64,000 nucleotides of DNA, taken from Herbaspirillum sp. SJZ107. GTDB taxonomy: Bacteria; Pseudomonadota; Gammaproteobacteria; Burkholderiales; Burkholderiaceae_D. The translations under genes were made by a program, and so were the position numbers. The number at the start of each line of letters is the position of its first letter. Within the stretch, counting starts at the first letter, position 1. The notes below the pieces were generated by a model. The model searched no databases, was not told the origin of the DNA, and saw nothing but the letters and a program-made list of their open reading frames with translations. The DNA is taken from assembly GCF_006715485.1 (NCBI RefSeq), contig NZ_VFNH01000006.1, positions 62,001 through 126,000 on the forward strand, given 5' to 3'. Shown one piece after another: positions 57,770-64,000 of this stretch.

Positions 57770-58339
57770 TTATGCTGGGCCGGTTGGGGGAATCGGTTGG
57801 TCACTGTGGGCAAAGCAAGAAACGATTCTGTACACGATGTACGCGAAGGTGAGTAGCATGATCGATAGTGCCACCTCGTTGCCGTAAGCCAGCGGCAGAA
57901 ACAGCCAGGCCAGGGCATAACCCAAGCCGCCCAAGACAAAGGCCTTGCCGTTAGCCCGCAACAGCGCGGCGCGGCGTCGTGAAGCAATGGCTTTCTTCGG
58001 GATGGCGTTGCCGATCACCATGACGAACGCTCCCGCGAGAAACTGGCAAGCGCGAACGCGGAACTCACCGGATGCCGTGATCCACCCCAACGCCTCGAAC
58101 AATCCTACGCCCAGTAACAGGCCCGCATAGACAATTGATTGCGTGATTTTCTGGCGGGCCTCGATTCGCGCTTGCGTATTGTCGCGGGAAACATGGCGGA
58201 TCAGCCACATGGCGCCTAGCACAGCCATTCCCAGCACGCATTGCCACCGTCGTGTGGGGTTCGCATAGCATACATAACCGCCGGCCAACACAACCCATGC
58301 GCTGACTACCAGAGCCAATTTGCCAGTTATCGTTTTCAT
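57770..58339 (-). CDS. Membrane protein of the SdpI-like type
   Basis: A 189-residue membrane protein with five predicted helices. GAFVMVIGNAIPKKAIASRR followed by RAALLRANGKAFVLGGLGYA has the G-N-x-x-P-K arrangement seen in SdpI-type proteins, the immunity and signalling membrane proteins paired with SdpR repressors. Its ATG overlaps the stop of the ArsR-type gene by 4 bases, matching the sdpR-sdpI pairing. I do not see a toxin gene nearby, so the pair may be autoregulatory only. Confidence 0.7.
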   Translation of the reverse strand: MKTITGKLALVVSAWVVLAGGYVCYANPTRRWQCVLGMAVLGAMWLIRHVSRDNTQARIEARQKITQSIVYAGLLLGVGLFEALGWITASGEFRVRACQFLAGAFVMVIGNAIPKKAIASRRRAALLRANGKAFVLGGLGYALAWLFLPLAYGNEVALSIMLLTFAYIVYRIVSCFAHSDQPIPPTGPA

Positions 58340-58650
58340 CGCTTTCCTTCAGGCCAGGAGTCTGGCGCAACAGTTTGATCGCGTACCTTTACATCGATGC
58401 CTAGGAAACTGGCAAATCCAGCCAGGGCTTCTTCAAGCACCGAAAGCTTCAGGCAATACACAACAGATTTGCCAAGCTTGGACGAGTCGATCAAATCCGC
58501 CTCGCGCAGAATGGCAAAATGCGCCGACATCGTCGGCTTGGAAACGTCGAAATGGTCAGCTAACTCGCCCGCCGTAAGCGGGCCATCTTTCAGCAGTGTC
58601 AACACTTGACGGCGAGTTGGGTCGGCCAAGGCTTTGAATACTTTGTTCAT
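58336..58650 (-). CDS. ArsR/SdpR-type winged-helix regulator
   Basis: A 104-residue ArsR-family regulator. MNKVFKALADPTRRQVLTLL followed by KDGPLTAGELADHFDVSKPT and MSAHFAILREADLI is a full ArsR winged helix. No CVC or other metal-binding Cys motif is present near the recognition helix, so metals are unlikely signals. I start at ATG 58650; a frame extension to 58686 lacks family resemblance. It is coupled to the downstream SdpI-like gene, the classic SdpR arrangement. Confidence 0.86.
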   Translation of the reverse strand: MNKVFKALADPTRRQVLTLLKDGPLTAGELADHFDVSKPTMSAHFAILREADLIDSSKLGKSVVYCLKLSVLEEALAGFASFLGIDVKVRDQTVAPDSWPEGKR

Positions 58651-58715
58651 GTTTCCAAGTTTAGCTAATTGACTAAATATAGTCAAGGCCTTTTGTTATG
58701 CATTTGATCTTTAAC

Positions 58716-59298
58716 GATGCTTTGGGTTTGTGATGAGGGAAGCTCATGAGCCGACCGAGCATTGGCAGGCGCTCGATTTCAGCGTTCACCCGCAATATGC
58801 TTCGGGCACCCCTGCCGACTGTCGCTCAGCCGTTGCGGCAGCCTCCAGATGTCCGATCCACGCGACCCGAATCCGTTCGCCACCTGTGTCGACGTGCACA
58901 ACCTGAGCCGCAGCACTCACGCCTTGGGCTGCAGCGCCTGCCGTCATGGAAGCTTGGTGCCAAGGCCGAAGCACCACACTGGAGCTGTATTGTAGGCGCC
59001 GTCTATAGCAGCGGGGTGTAATACAGTGCCAAACTCACACTGCCTTGACCAGGAAAACGTGCTCCTCATCGCCAAGCAGAACGGAGGCCAGGAGCATTCG
59101 GTCGGCATGACGGGCTCACTCGACTGCGCGGCTGATGACAGGATACGCCTAGGAAAGGACGTCGTGCTTAGCGGGTGATGCTCAATACGTCCTATCTCGC
59201 CGGCCTTGTGTGCCGGGACAGCGTCTCGGGGCGATCTGAACAGGTCCAGGTTTTGATAGACGTACTTAGAGGCAGCAATCGGCCAAGAGCGGTCGTCG
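58716..59298. other. Gene-poor segment with repeat halves at both ends
   Basis: Starts with GATGCTTTGGGTT (58716-58728), similar to the left half of the dispersed repeat, and ends with AATCGGCCAAGAGCGGTCGT (59277-59296), a right half. The 550 bases between have frames but none with coding support. It may be a decayed cassette, or a repeat copy split by inserted DNA. Confidence 0.45.
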
Positions 59299-59330
59299 TC
59301 ATAAAGTGAAATCGATAGGAGCATTAACGT

Positions 59331-59456
59331 ATGAGTAAGCCGTGGTTTGGCCCGAGAAAATTTGGTTTTGGCCGTACTCCAGTTAGCTGGGAAGGGTGGG
59401 TGTGCGTCCTGCTGATCGTAGTAGCCTTCACCACGCTAATCGTGAAGTTTTTCTGA
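59331..59456 (+). CDS. 41-residue membrane protein in repeat-flanked cassette
   Basis: A 41-residue protein: MSKPWFGPRKFGFGRTPVSW followed by EGW and a hydrophobic helix (VCVLLIVVAFTTLIVKF). A short basic/aromatic N-terminus with PWFGP-x-x-F-G and one membrane helix is a recurring layout for small inner-membrane proteins. AGGAG lies 7 bases before the ATG. It lies 33 bases after a right repeat half and its stop is 7 bases before a full repeat. The function is unknown. Confidence 0.75.
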   Translation: MSKPWFGPRKFGFGRTPVSWEGWVCVLLIVVAFTTLIVKFF

Positions 59457-59462
59457 GATTCT

Positions 59463-59569
59463 GTCTGCTTTGGGTCGGTTTCGGCCTGTCGTGACCGTTC
59501 GTGACTTTTTCGCTTCTGCAACCTGCTAAGCTGAGTCGAACGACCGGATTCGGCCAGGAGCAGTCGCAG
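59463..59569 (+). repeat. Dispersed hairpin repeat, full copy
   Basis: Begins TCTGCTTTGGGTCGG and ends CGGCCAGGAGCAGTCGCAG. The two ends are imperfect complements: GTCTGCTTTGGGTCGG pairs with CCGGATTCGGCCAGGAGCAG, and inside them GTTCG-TG-ACT pairs with AGTCGAAC. The whole copy can fold into one long hairpin. It shares about 60-70% identity by eye with the copy at 59990-60096. The repeat sits exactly between two ORFs. Confidence 0.75.
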
Positions 59570-59607
59570 CAAATTAATTGCAATTTCTGAAATAATTACT
59601 TGACCAC

Positions 59608-59982
59608 ATGCTAAACAGTCAACTTTGGATTGAACCTCTCGGTAATGTTGTTGTGGTTCGAGTGAGAGGGGAATTAACTGAAAGCATGCTCAAAGAAATA
59701 CATGAGCGCGTAATTCAGCTACTACGAGATACCGAATACACGCGCGTTCTCTACGACGCATTGGAAATGGAATCACCCGACATTGACATCGCACTATTGC
59801 AAGAAAAATTAGACGAAAAGACAAGGCAACTGTTCGCTGACCAATCTCTCCGTAAAGCCATTTTGGTTCCGAATACACGATTGGGTTATCTGTCGCGGAT
59901 CGCCTTCGGACAATTTGGTGAGGGGGACTACCGTGTTTTCTATAACGATCTCAGCCACGCCTTGCAGTGGCTTGAGACGTGA
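59608..59982 (+). CDS. STAS/SpoIIAA-like protein in repeat-flanked cassette
   Basis: A 124-residue protein of the SpoIIAA-like/STAS fold type: LWIEPLGNVVVVRVRGELTE followed by SMLKEIHERVIQLLRDT, then RVLYDALEMESPDIDIALLQ. Base composition is clearly lower in GC than the surrounding chromosome, indicating foreign origin. It sits 39 bases after one repeat copy and its stop is 8 bases before the next. The ATG has no strong ribosome site (TTGACCACATG). Function unknown; many STAS domains bind nucleotides or partner proteins. Confidence 0.7.
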   Translation: MLNSQLWIEPLGNVVVVRVRGELTESMLKEIHERVIQLLRDTEYTRVLYDALEMESPDIDIALLQEKLDEKTRQLFADQSLRKAILVPNTRLGYLSRIAFGQFGEGDYRVFYNDLSHALQWLET

Positions 59983-59989
59983 ACAAACC

Positions 59990-60096
59990 GTCCGCTTCGG
60001 GTCGGGAGCTGCCTGTCGTGACAGTCCGAGATTTTGTTGGCTCGGCAACATGTTATGCTGGCTCGACCGGCCCAGATCGGCCAGGAGCGGTCGTAG
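59990..60096 (+). repeat. Dispersed hairpin repeat, full copy
   Basis: Begins GTCCGCTTCGGGTCGG and ends GATCGGCCAGGAGCGGTC followed by GTAG. Its ends are complementary: GTCCGCTTCGGGTCGG opposite GATCGGCCAGGAGCGGTC. In the middle are TGTCGTGACAGTCCGAG and GCTCGGCAACATGTTATGCT, the latter nearly identical to copy 1 at 9.27 kb. A new ORF starts 40 bases downstream. Confidence 0.78.
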
Positions 60097-60135
60097 CAAA
60101 CGCACTCAGATCTCATGTTCTTCTAGGAGCGCTAA

Positions 60136-60154
60136 ATGAATGATAGGTCGGATG
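60136..60154 (+). pseudogene. Cassette ORF interrupted by IS903-type element
   Basis: AGGAGCGCTAA followed by ATGAATGATAGGTCGGAT, a plausible ribosome site and the first six codons (MNDRSD) of a small gene. It starts 40 bases after the repeat, like its neighbours. The next bases are the left inverted repeat of the IS5/IS903 element, so the ORF is broken. Its continuation beyond the element is not recognisable. Confidence 0.5.
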
Positions 60155-61201
60155 GGCTTTGTTGCGTAAATCAGGCTCGGCCAGCGTAGAAGGCGTAGGT
60201 CTGGTAGCCTGAGCAGGATGAAACCAGCTCCACAGAAGTACCGCACGACCAACTGGAAGACATACGACGAAGCCCTCAAGGCCCGCGGTTCGCTGCTCAT
60301 CTGGCTTGATCCAGTGATGAAGTGGCACGGCAGGCCAAGTGGCAAGCGCGGCCGTAGCCAGACGTTCAGCGACGAGGCGATCCAGTTCTGCCTGAGCATC
60401 AAGTGCCTGTTCAATTTACCATTACGCCAGGCCATGGGGATGACGCAAAGCCTGCTGCACCTGGCTGGGCTCGACTGGCCGGCGCCGGACTACAGCATGG
60501 TGAGCCGTCGGCAAAAGACGCTGCAGGTTGCCATTGGCGCCGTGCCGACCACGACAGGCTTGCATCTGCTGGTGGACAGCACGGGTATCAAGATGTTGGG
60601 CGAAGGCGAATGGAAGACGAAGAAGCATGGTGCAGAGTACCGCCGCCAGTGGCGCAAGGTGCATCTCGGGATCGATGCGTCCACGCTCGAGATCCGGGCC
60701 ATGGAGGTCACCGACAACAGTGTCGGCGACGCACCTGTCCTGCCAGCGCTGCTGGGCCAGATTCCTGCTGACGAGAAGATTGCCAGCGTCAGTGGGGATG
60801 GCGCCTACGACACGAAGGACTGTCATGAAGCCATCGCGTTGCGTGCCGCGCACGCCATCATCCCGACCCGTAAGAACGCCAAGCCCTGGAAGGCAAACCG
60901 CTGTGGCGCCGATGCACGTAACGACATCCTGCGGACGACAAAAAGGCTGGGACGGGCAATATGGAAGAGATGGAGCGGCTACCACCGGCGCAGCCTTGTT
61001 GAAACCAAGATGCGCTGCTTCAAGCTGCTGGGCGAGCGTGTCATGGCGCGCGACTTTGACCGTCAGGTTGCCGAGTTACAAGTGCGGGCTGCCGTTCTAA
61101 ATCGCTTCACTCGGCTGGGAACTCCGATTACGGTCCCAGTGTTATAAAACGAACTATAAATGGCGTTAGCTCGGCCTTCGCTCGATTTACGCAACAAAGC
61201 C
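60155..61201 (+). mobile_element. IS5-family (IS903 group) insertion sequence
   Basis: A 1,047-bp element bounded by perfect 18-bp terminal inverted repeats, GGCTTTGTTGCGTAAATC at 60155-60172 and GATTTACGCAACAAAGCC at 61184-61201, matching the IS903-type end GGCTTTGTTGAATAAATC. One transposase gene lies inside. I see no matching target-site duplication (GGTCGGATG left, GACCGAGGC right), so it may have suffered recombination after insertion. Confidence 0.93.
60218..61147 (+). CDS. IS5/IS903-group transposase
   Basis: A 309-residue DDE transposase. LHLLVDSTGIKMLGEGEWKT holds the first Asp, VSGDGAYDTKDCHEAIALRA the second, and GYHRRSLVETKMRCFKLLGE the Glu of Y-x-x-R-x-x-x-E-x-x-x-x-R. Length and all three residues are intact, so the element may be active. 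The ATG has no strong ribosome site, normal for IS transposases. Confidence 0.95.
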   Translation: MKPAPQKYRTTNWKTYDEALKARGSLLIWLDPVMKWHGRPSGKRGRSQTFSDEAIQFCLSIKCLFNLPLRQAMGMTQSLLHLAGLDWPAPDYSMVSRRQKTLQVAIGAVPTTTGLHLLVDSTGIKMLGEGEWKTKKHGAEYRRQWRKVHLGIDASTLEIRAMEVTDNSVGDAPVLPALLGQIPADEKIASVSGDGAYDTKDCHEAIALRAAHAIIPTRKNAKPWKANRCGADARNDILRTTKRLGRAIWKRWSGYHRRSLVETKMRCFKLLGERVMARDFDRQVAELQVRAAVLNRFTRLGTPITVPVL

Positions 61202-61322
61202 GACCGAGGCGTAAATCTTTGCAGCGTTCAACAGTGCGGCTTTGTGAAGAATTTCGTTATATTCTTTCTCCCCCTAACGTCGCTGCTAGCGATGAATTTA
61301 CCCTCGTTTTGAAAGGAAAATC

Positions 61323-62462
61323 ATGAAGGCACTCGTTTATAATGGCCCGTGCGACGTCCAGGTCAAAGACATGCCGGACGCCAAGATTGAAAAGCCGACT
61401 GACGTCTTGGTCCGTATCACGACAACTAACATCTGCGGGTCCGACCTACACATGTACGAAGGCCGTACCAACATGGAAACGGGTCGTATCTTGGGCCACG
61501 AAAACATGGGTGAAGTCATCGAGGTCGGCAATGCCGTCGAGCGCGTTAAGGTCGGGGACGTTGTCTGTCTGCCGTTCAACATCGGCTGCGGCTTTTGCGA
61601 AAATTGCGAACGGGGCTTGTCCGGTTTTTGCCTCACGGCAAATCCAGGCACAGCGGGTGCTGCATACGGTTTTGCCGGCATGGGCCCGTACAGCGGTGGC
61701 CAAGCCGAACTGCTACGGGTGCCGTTTGGCGATTACAACTGCTTGGTGCTGCCGGAAGACGCCAAGGAAAAGGAAAATGACTACGTGATGTTGTCGGACA
61801 TTTTCCCGACCGGCTACCACGCCACCGAACTGGCTGGCCTCAAGCCGGGCGAATCGGTCGTGATCTACGGCGCCGGCCCGGTCGGCCTAATGGCGACCAT
61901 GTCTGCGTTCATTAAAGGCGCAAGCGAAGTTTTCGTCGTGGACACGCACAAGGACCGCTTGGCACTGGCCGAAAAGCTGGGCGCGGTGGCGATCGACGAT
62001 ACCGAAGGCGCCGGCGTCGAGAAGATCTTGAACCTTACCAACGGCAAGGGCGCCGACTGCGGCTGCGAATGCGTTGGTTACCAGTGTTGCGACAAGCACG
62101 GTAAGGAAGTCCCAAATCTGACAATGAATAACTTGGTGCAGACGGTTAAGGCCACTGGCGGCATCGGCGTGGTTGGTGTATTCCTCCCGCAGGATCCGAA
62201 AGGTCCAGACGCGCTGGAAAAGGAAGGCAAGATTGCCTTCGATTTCGGCAATTTTTGGTTCAAGGGTCAGAAGATTGGCACCGGCCAAGCCAACGTCAAG
62301 CATTACAACCGTTACTTGGCAAAATTGATTCATAAAGGTAAAGCGGCGCCCTCGCAGATCATTTCACACGAGCTTGCACTGGAGGATGCACCGACTGGCT
62401 ATCGGAATTTTGATAAACGTGCCGAAGGGTGGACCAAAGTCGTGCTGAAACCTAATAAATAA
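61323..62462 (+). CDS. Zinc alcohol / glutathione-independent formaldehyde dehydrogenase
   Basis: A 379-residue medium-chain dehydrogenase. NICGSDLHMYEGRT carries the catalytic Zn ligand Cys, GHENMGEV the His/Glu, GCGFCENCERGLSGFC the four structural-zinc Cys, and VVIYGAGPVGLMATMSAFIK the NAD-binding loop. The insertion NPGTAGAAYGFAGMGPYSGG and the CECVGYQCCDKHGKEVPNLT region are typical of glutathione-independent formaldehyde dehydrogenase (FdhA/PFDH). It oxidises formaldehyde with NAD. AAAGGAAA lies upstream of the ATG. It follows the IS903 element; base composition is lower than the chromosome. Confidence 0.9.
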   Translation: MKALVYNGPCDVQVKDMPDAKIEKPTDVLVRITTTNICGSDLHMYEGRTNMETGRILGHENMGEVIEVGNAVERVKVGDVVCLPFNIGCGFCENCERGLSGFCLTANPGTAGAAYGFAGMGPYSGGQAELLRVPFGDYNCLVLPEDAKEKENDYVMLSDIFPTGYHATELAGLKPGESVVIYGAGPVGLMATMSAFIKGASEVFVVDTHKDRLALAEKLGAVAIDDTEGAGVEKILNLTNGKGADCGCECVGYQCCDKHGKEVPNLTMNNLVQTVKATGGIGVVGVFLPQDPKGPDALEKEGKIAFDFGNFWFKGQKIGTGQANVKHYNRYLAKLIHKGKAAPSQIISHELALEDAPTGYRNFDKRAEGWTKVVLKPNK

Positions 62463-62739
62463 AGAAAATATTATTTATTGGCGCATGCTAAAAGACGATT
62501 CACAAAATTAAAGCAGGCGATAGGTTTTACAATAAATGGTTATTTCGCGCAATTTTCTTTCATTTCGGGAAGTTAAGGAAAGAAGATTGCGCGGAAGCAG
62601 TTTGCTACTTCCTAAATCGTCTCAAAGCTCGACTTTTTCCAATGATCCCGCGTAGCAGACGACTTCAATAAGTCAATCTAACAAGGCACGCGGTATTTTT
62701 ACCATATCAGGTCAGTTACCCGACCCGCTGTAAATTCCA

Positions 62740-63093
62740 TCACTCCATAGCTTTCAATGAATCCATGAAGGATTCCACCGCCAGGGTGGAAGGAATATCG
62801 ATCCGGAGACGCCCGCGTACGATGTCGCCCGGCGCGCCGAACATGGTCACCGCTTCATCGACCTCGCCCAGAATCCCTGCGACCCTGACCAGGAACGCCT
62901 CGCCCTCCGCGGTGAGGCTCACCTTGCGCGTCGTGCGCTGGAACAGACGCACGCCGAGCGATGCTTCTAATTGATTGATGGCCAGTGTCACTTGGGGGCG
63001 GCCCATCTGCAGCGCTTCAGCGACCTTCGTAGAACTCTGGAGTTCAGCAAGCCTGGAAAACAGGCGCATCGATTGAAGCGGCTCCATCGACAC
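62740..63093 (-). pseudogene. LysR regulator truncated after ~117 residues
   Basis: The HTH (LQSMRLFSRLAELQSSTKVA followed by EALQMGRPQVTLAINQLE) and the start of the sensor domain (GRLRIDIPSTLAVESFM) are intact, but the frame stops after 117 residues while LysR proteins need about 300. The remainder is absent upstream of 62740, where AT-rich intergenic DNA begins. It lies tail-to-tail with the dehydrogenase across about 280 bases without genes (62463-62739), and may still bind DNA. Confidence 0.75.
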
Positions 63094-63201
63094 ATCTTTC
63101 TTGGTAGTGGGTACGGCCTGGCCGCGTGCGGCCAGGCGCCGGCAAAAGCCGATTATAGAGTCCGAATTGTTATCGTCGAATACAACAATCAGCTCGGCGA
63201 T

Positions 63202-63627
63202 TCAGGAAAGCGGCAAGGCTTCGCTTTCATCTTCGACGATCTCGGCTTGGCCGGAAGCTGCTCTGTTGCGTTCTACCGTATCGAGCAGTACGGAATTGGC
63301 TTCGGCCCAATCGTAAAGTGCCAGCAAAGGCTCGACGAACTTCTGTCCAAGCTCCGTCAGCGAATATTCGACTGCGGGTGGAACCACCTGGTGCACCTTC
63401 CTCGACAACAGCTGGTCGGCTTCGAGCTCGCGCAAGGTCTGGGTGAGCATCTTCTTCGAAATTCCCGGCATGCTGCGCTGTAAATGGCCAGTCCGTAGCG
63501 GACCGAAACTAAGGACGTAGATCACCATGGACGTCCATTTGGGCGTCAATAGCATGTGGATACGCCGCGGTGGACAGGTTTCACTGATGACCAGTGGACC
63601 GGGAGGATGACGAACGGTGGAAGCCAT
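63202..63627 (-). CDS. HxlR-family transcriptional regulator
   Basis: A 141-residue HxlR-type winged-helix regulator. LLTPKWTSMVIYVLSFGPLR followed by TGHLQRSMPGISKKMLTQTL and RELEADQLLSRKVHQ is the signature. HxlR proteins typically control adjacent oxidoreductase genes in response to electrophiles or aldehydes. It lies divergent to the quinone oxidoreductase at 63747, the usual arrangement, with 119 bases between. Confidence 0.9.
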   Translation of the reverse strand: MASTVRHPPGPLVISETCPPRRIHMLLTPKWTSMVIYVLSFGPLRTGHLQRSMPGISKKMLTQTLRELEADQLLSRKVHQVVPPAVEYSLTELGQKFVEPLLALYDWAEANSVLLDTVERNRAASGQAEIVEDESEALPLS

Positions 63628-63746
63628 GGTTACCTATAGGTGCCTATGATCCTAAAAAGTGCCTAATTTACAGGCGGGGCCTTATGGATCAATATTACCC
63701 CACATTCAGTTTGCCCCCAAGGGCCACATTCACAAGGAACCAATAC

Positions 63747-64000
63747 ATGACTACCCAAGCCACCATGCGCGCACTCGTCCTGAACGACTACGCCGACGGC
63801 AAATTCATCGATACCCAGGTGACCCGGCCAGCACCGAAAGCGGGCGAAGTGCTGGTACAGATCGCTGCCAGCGGCGTCAATCCGATCGACTACAAGATCC
63901 GCACCGGTGCAGCGCCGTATGCCATGCCCGAACTGCCTGCGATTCTCGGCACCGATCTGGCAGGCACGGTCGTCGAGGTCGGTGAAGACGTGAGCGACTT
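63747..64000 (+). CDS. NADPH:quinone oxidoreductase family, 3' end beyond window
   Basis: The first 84 codons of a medium-chain zinc-free dehydrogenase: MRALVLNDYADGKFIDTQVT, EVLVQIAASGVNPIDYKIRT, AILGTDLAGTVVEVGED. The SGVNPIDYK motif and lack of Zn-binding Cys at the site point to the quinone oxidoreductase (QOR/zeta-crystallin) group. AAGGAA lies upstream of ATG 63747. It is cut by the window edge; probably regulated by the divergent HxlR protein. Confidence 0.88.
   Translation, partial: MTTQATMRALVLNDYADGKFIDTQVTRPAPKAGEVLVQIAASGVNPIDYKIRTGAAPYAMPELPAILGTDLAGTVVEVGEDVSD

Noticed and set aside
53937..60096. Integron attC sites and a class 1-type cassette array
   Set aside because: The repeat does form a long hairpin between small ORFs, but I cannot find the RYYYAAC / GTTRRRY core sites or an intI gene, so I report it only as cassette-like.
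60146..61210. A 9-bp target duplication flanking the IS903-type element
   Set aside because: GGTCGGATG on the left and GACCGAGGC on the right are not direct repeats; the similarity is in inverted orientation and extends the terminal repeats rather than marking a duplication.
1..64000. CRISPR arrays, tRNA and rRNA genes
   Set aside because: No regularly spaced identical repeats with unique spacers, no tRNA-type T-arm/CCA patterns and no rRNA sequence were seen.

Overview
The window looks like a chromosome segment of a high-GC Gram-negative betaproteobacterium, probably Burkholderiales and plausibly Oxalobacteraceae (Massilia/Telluria type). That assignment is inference from codon use, GC-rich core genes, and gene content (SorAB-type sulfite dehydrogenase, YeiH exporter, CLC-F fluoride antiporter, ECF sigma/DUF305 copper-type operon). 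There are no rRNA or tRNA genes that I can see. The window mixes old mobile debris, a long accessory island and several tidy metabolic or detoxification modules.

Layout. 0-10 kb: IS3 and IS5 debris, then a coupled two-gene unit (membrane protein plus an M15 peptidase/GH75 chitosanase fusion), a divergent 933-residue protein of unknown function, remnants of a 5'-nucleotidase and an AraC regulator, and another unknown membrane protein. 10-28.6 kb: accessory island with an HD hydrolase, a frameshifted XRE regulator, a WYL regulator, alpha/beta and SGNH hydrolases, a tandem AAA+ ATPase, a PD-(D/E)XK nuclease-like protein, a NADAR-domain protein, an ankyrin-like protein, a small repeat peptide, and a MerR / VIT-VWA pair. 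Five promoters in this island share one 19-bp palindrome, TGCGAC-N7-GTCGCA, placed exactly 8 bp upstream of a TANNNT -10 element. This looks like an undescribed local regulon and is the main discovery candidate. 29-31.4 kb: a tyrosine recombinase coupled to a KfrA-like coiled-coil protein, with unusual inverted and direct repeats on both sides.

32.6-37.2 kb: decayed metal-resistance remnants (TauE/SafE, CopD, P-type ATPase), then an intact operon of NTF2-like secreted protein, ECF sigma factor, anti-sigma factor, DUF305 protein and YVTN beta-propeller. 37.2-42.3 kb: a fluoride-resistance neighbourhood with gpmA, enolase (the classic fluoride-sensitive enzyme), a histidine phosphatase, a clear fluoride riboswitch, a CLC-F antiporter, DUF190 and CrcB/FluC. 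42.4-43.8 kb: FetAB-type ABC exporter. 43.8-52.8 kb: a sulfur-oxyanion neighbourhood with LysR/YeiH, an AcfC-like binding protein, a uracil-DNA-glycosylase-like protein, a TDT/Ssu1-like transporter, malate dehydrogenase, SorA, a dihaem SorB-like cytochrome and a second LysR.

52.9-61.2 kb: insertion-rich zone. ArsH is truncated next to IS21-like end repeats, an IS1182-type remnant adjoins an intact IS5 transposase, and there are a MerR/membrane-protein pair with a classic MerR-type promoter, an ArsR/SdpI-like pair, and several very small ORFs each packed between halves of a roughly 107-bp hairpin-forming repeat. This cassette-like array is the second discovery candidate; an IS903-type element sits in the sixth codon of its last ORF. 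61.3-64 kb: formaldehyde/zinc alcohol dehydrogenase, a truncated LysR, an HxlR regulator, and the start of a quinone oxidoreductase running off the right edge.
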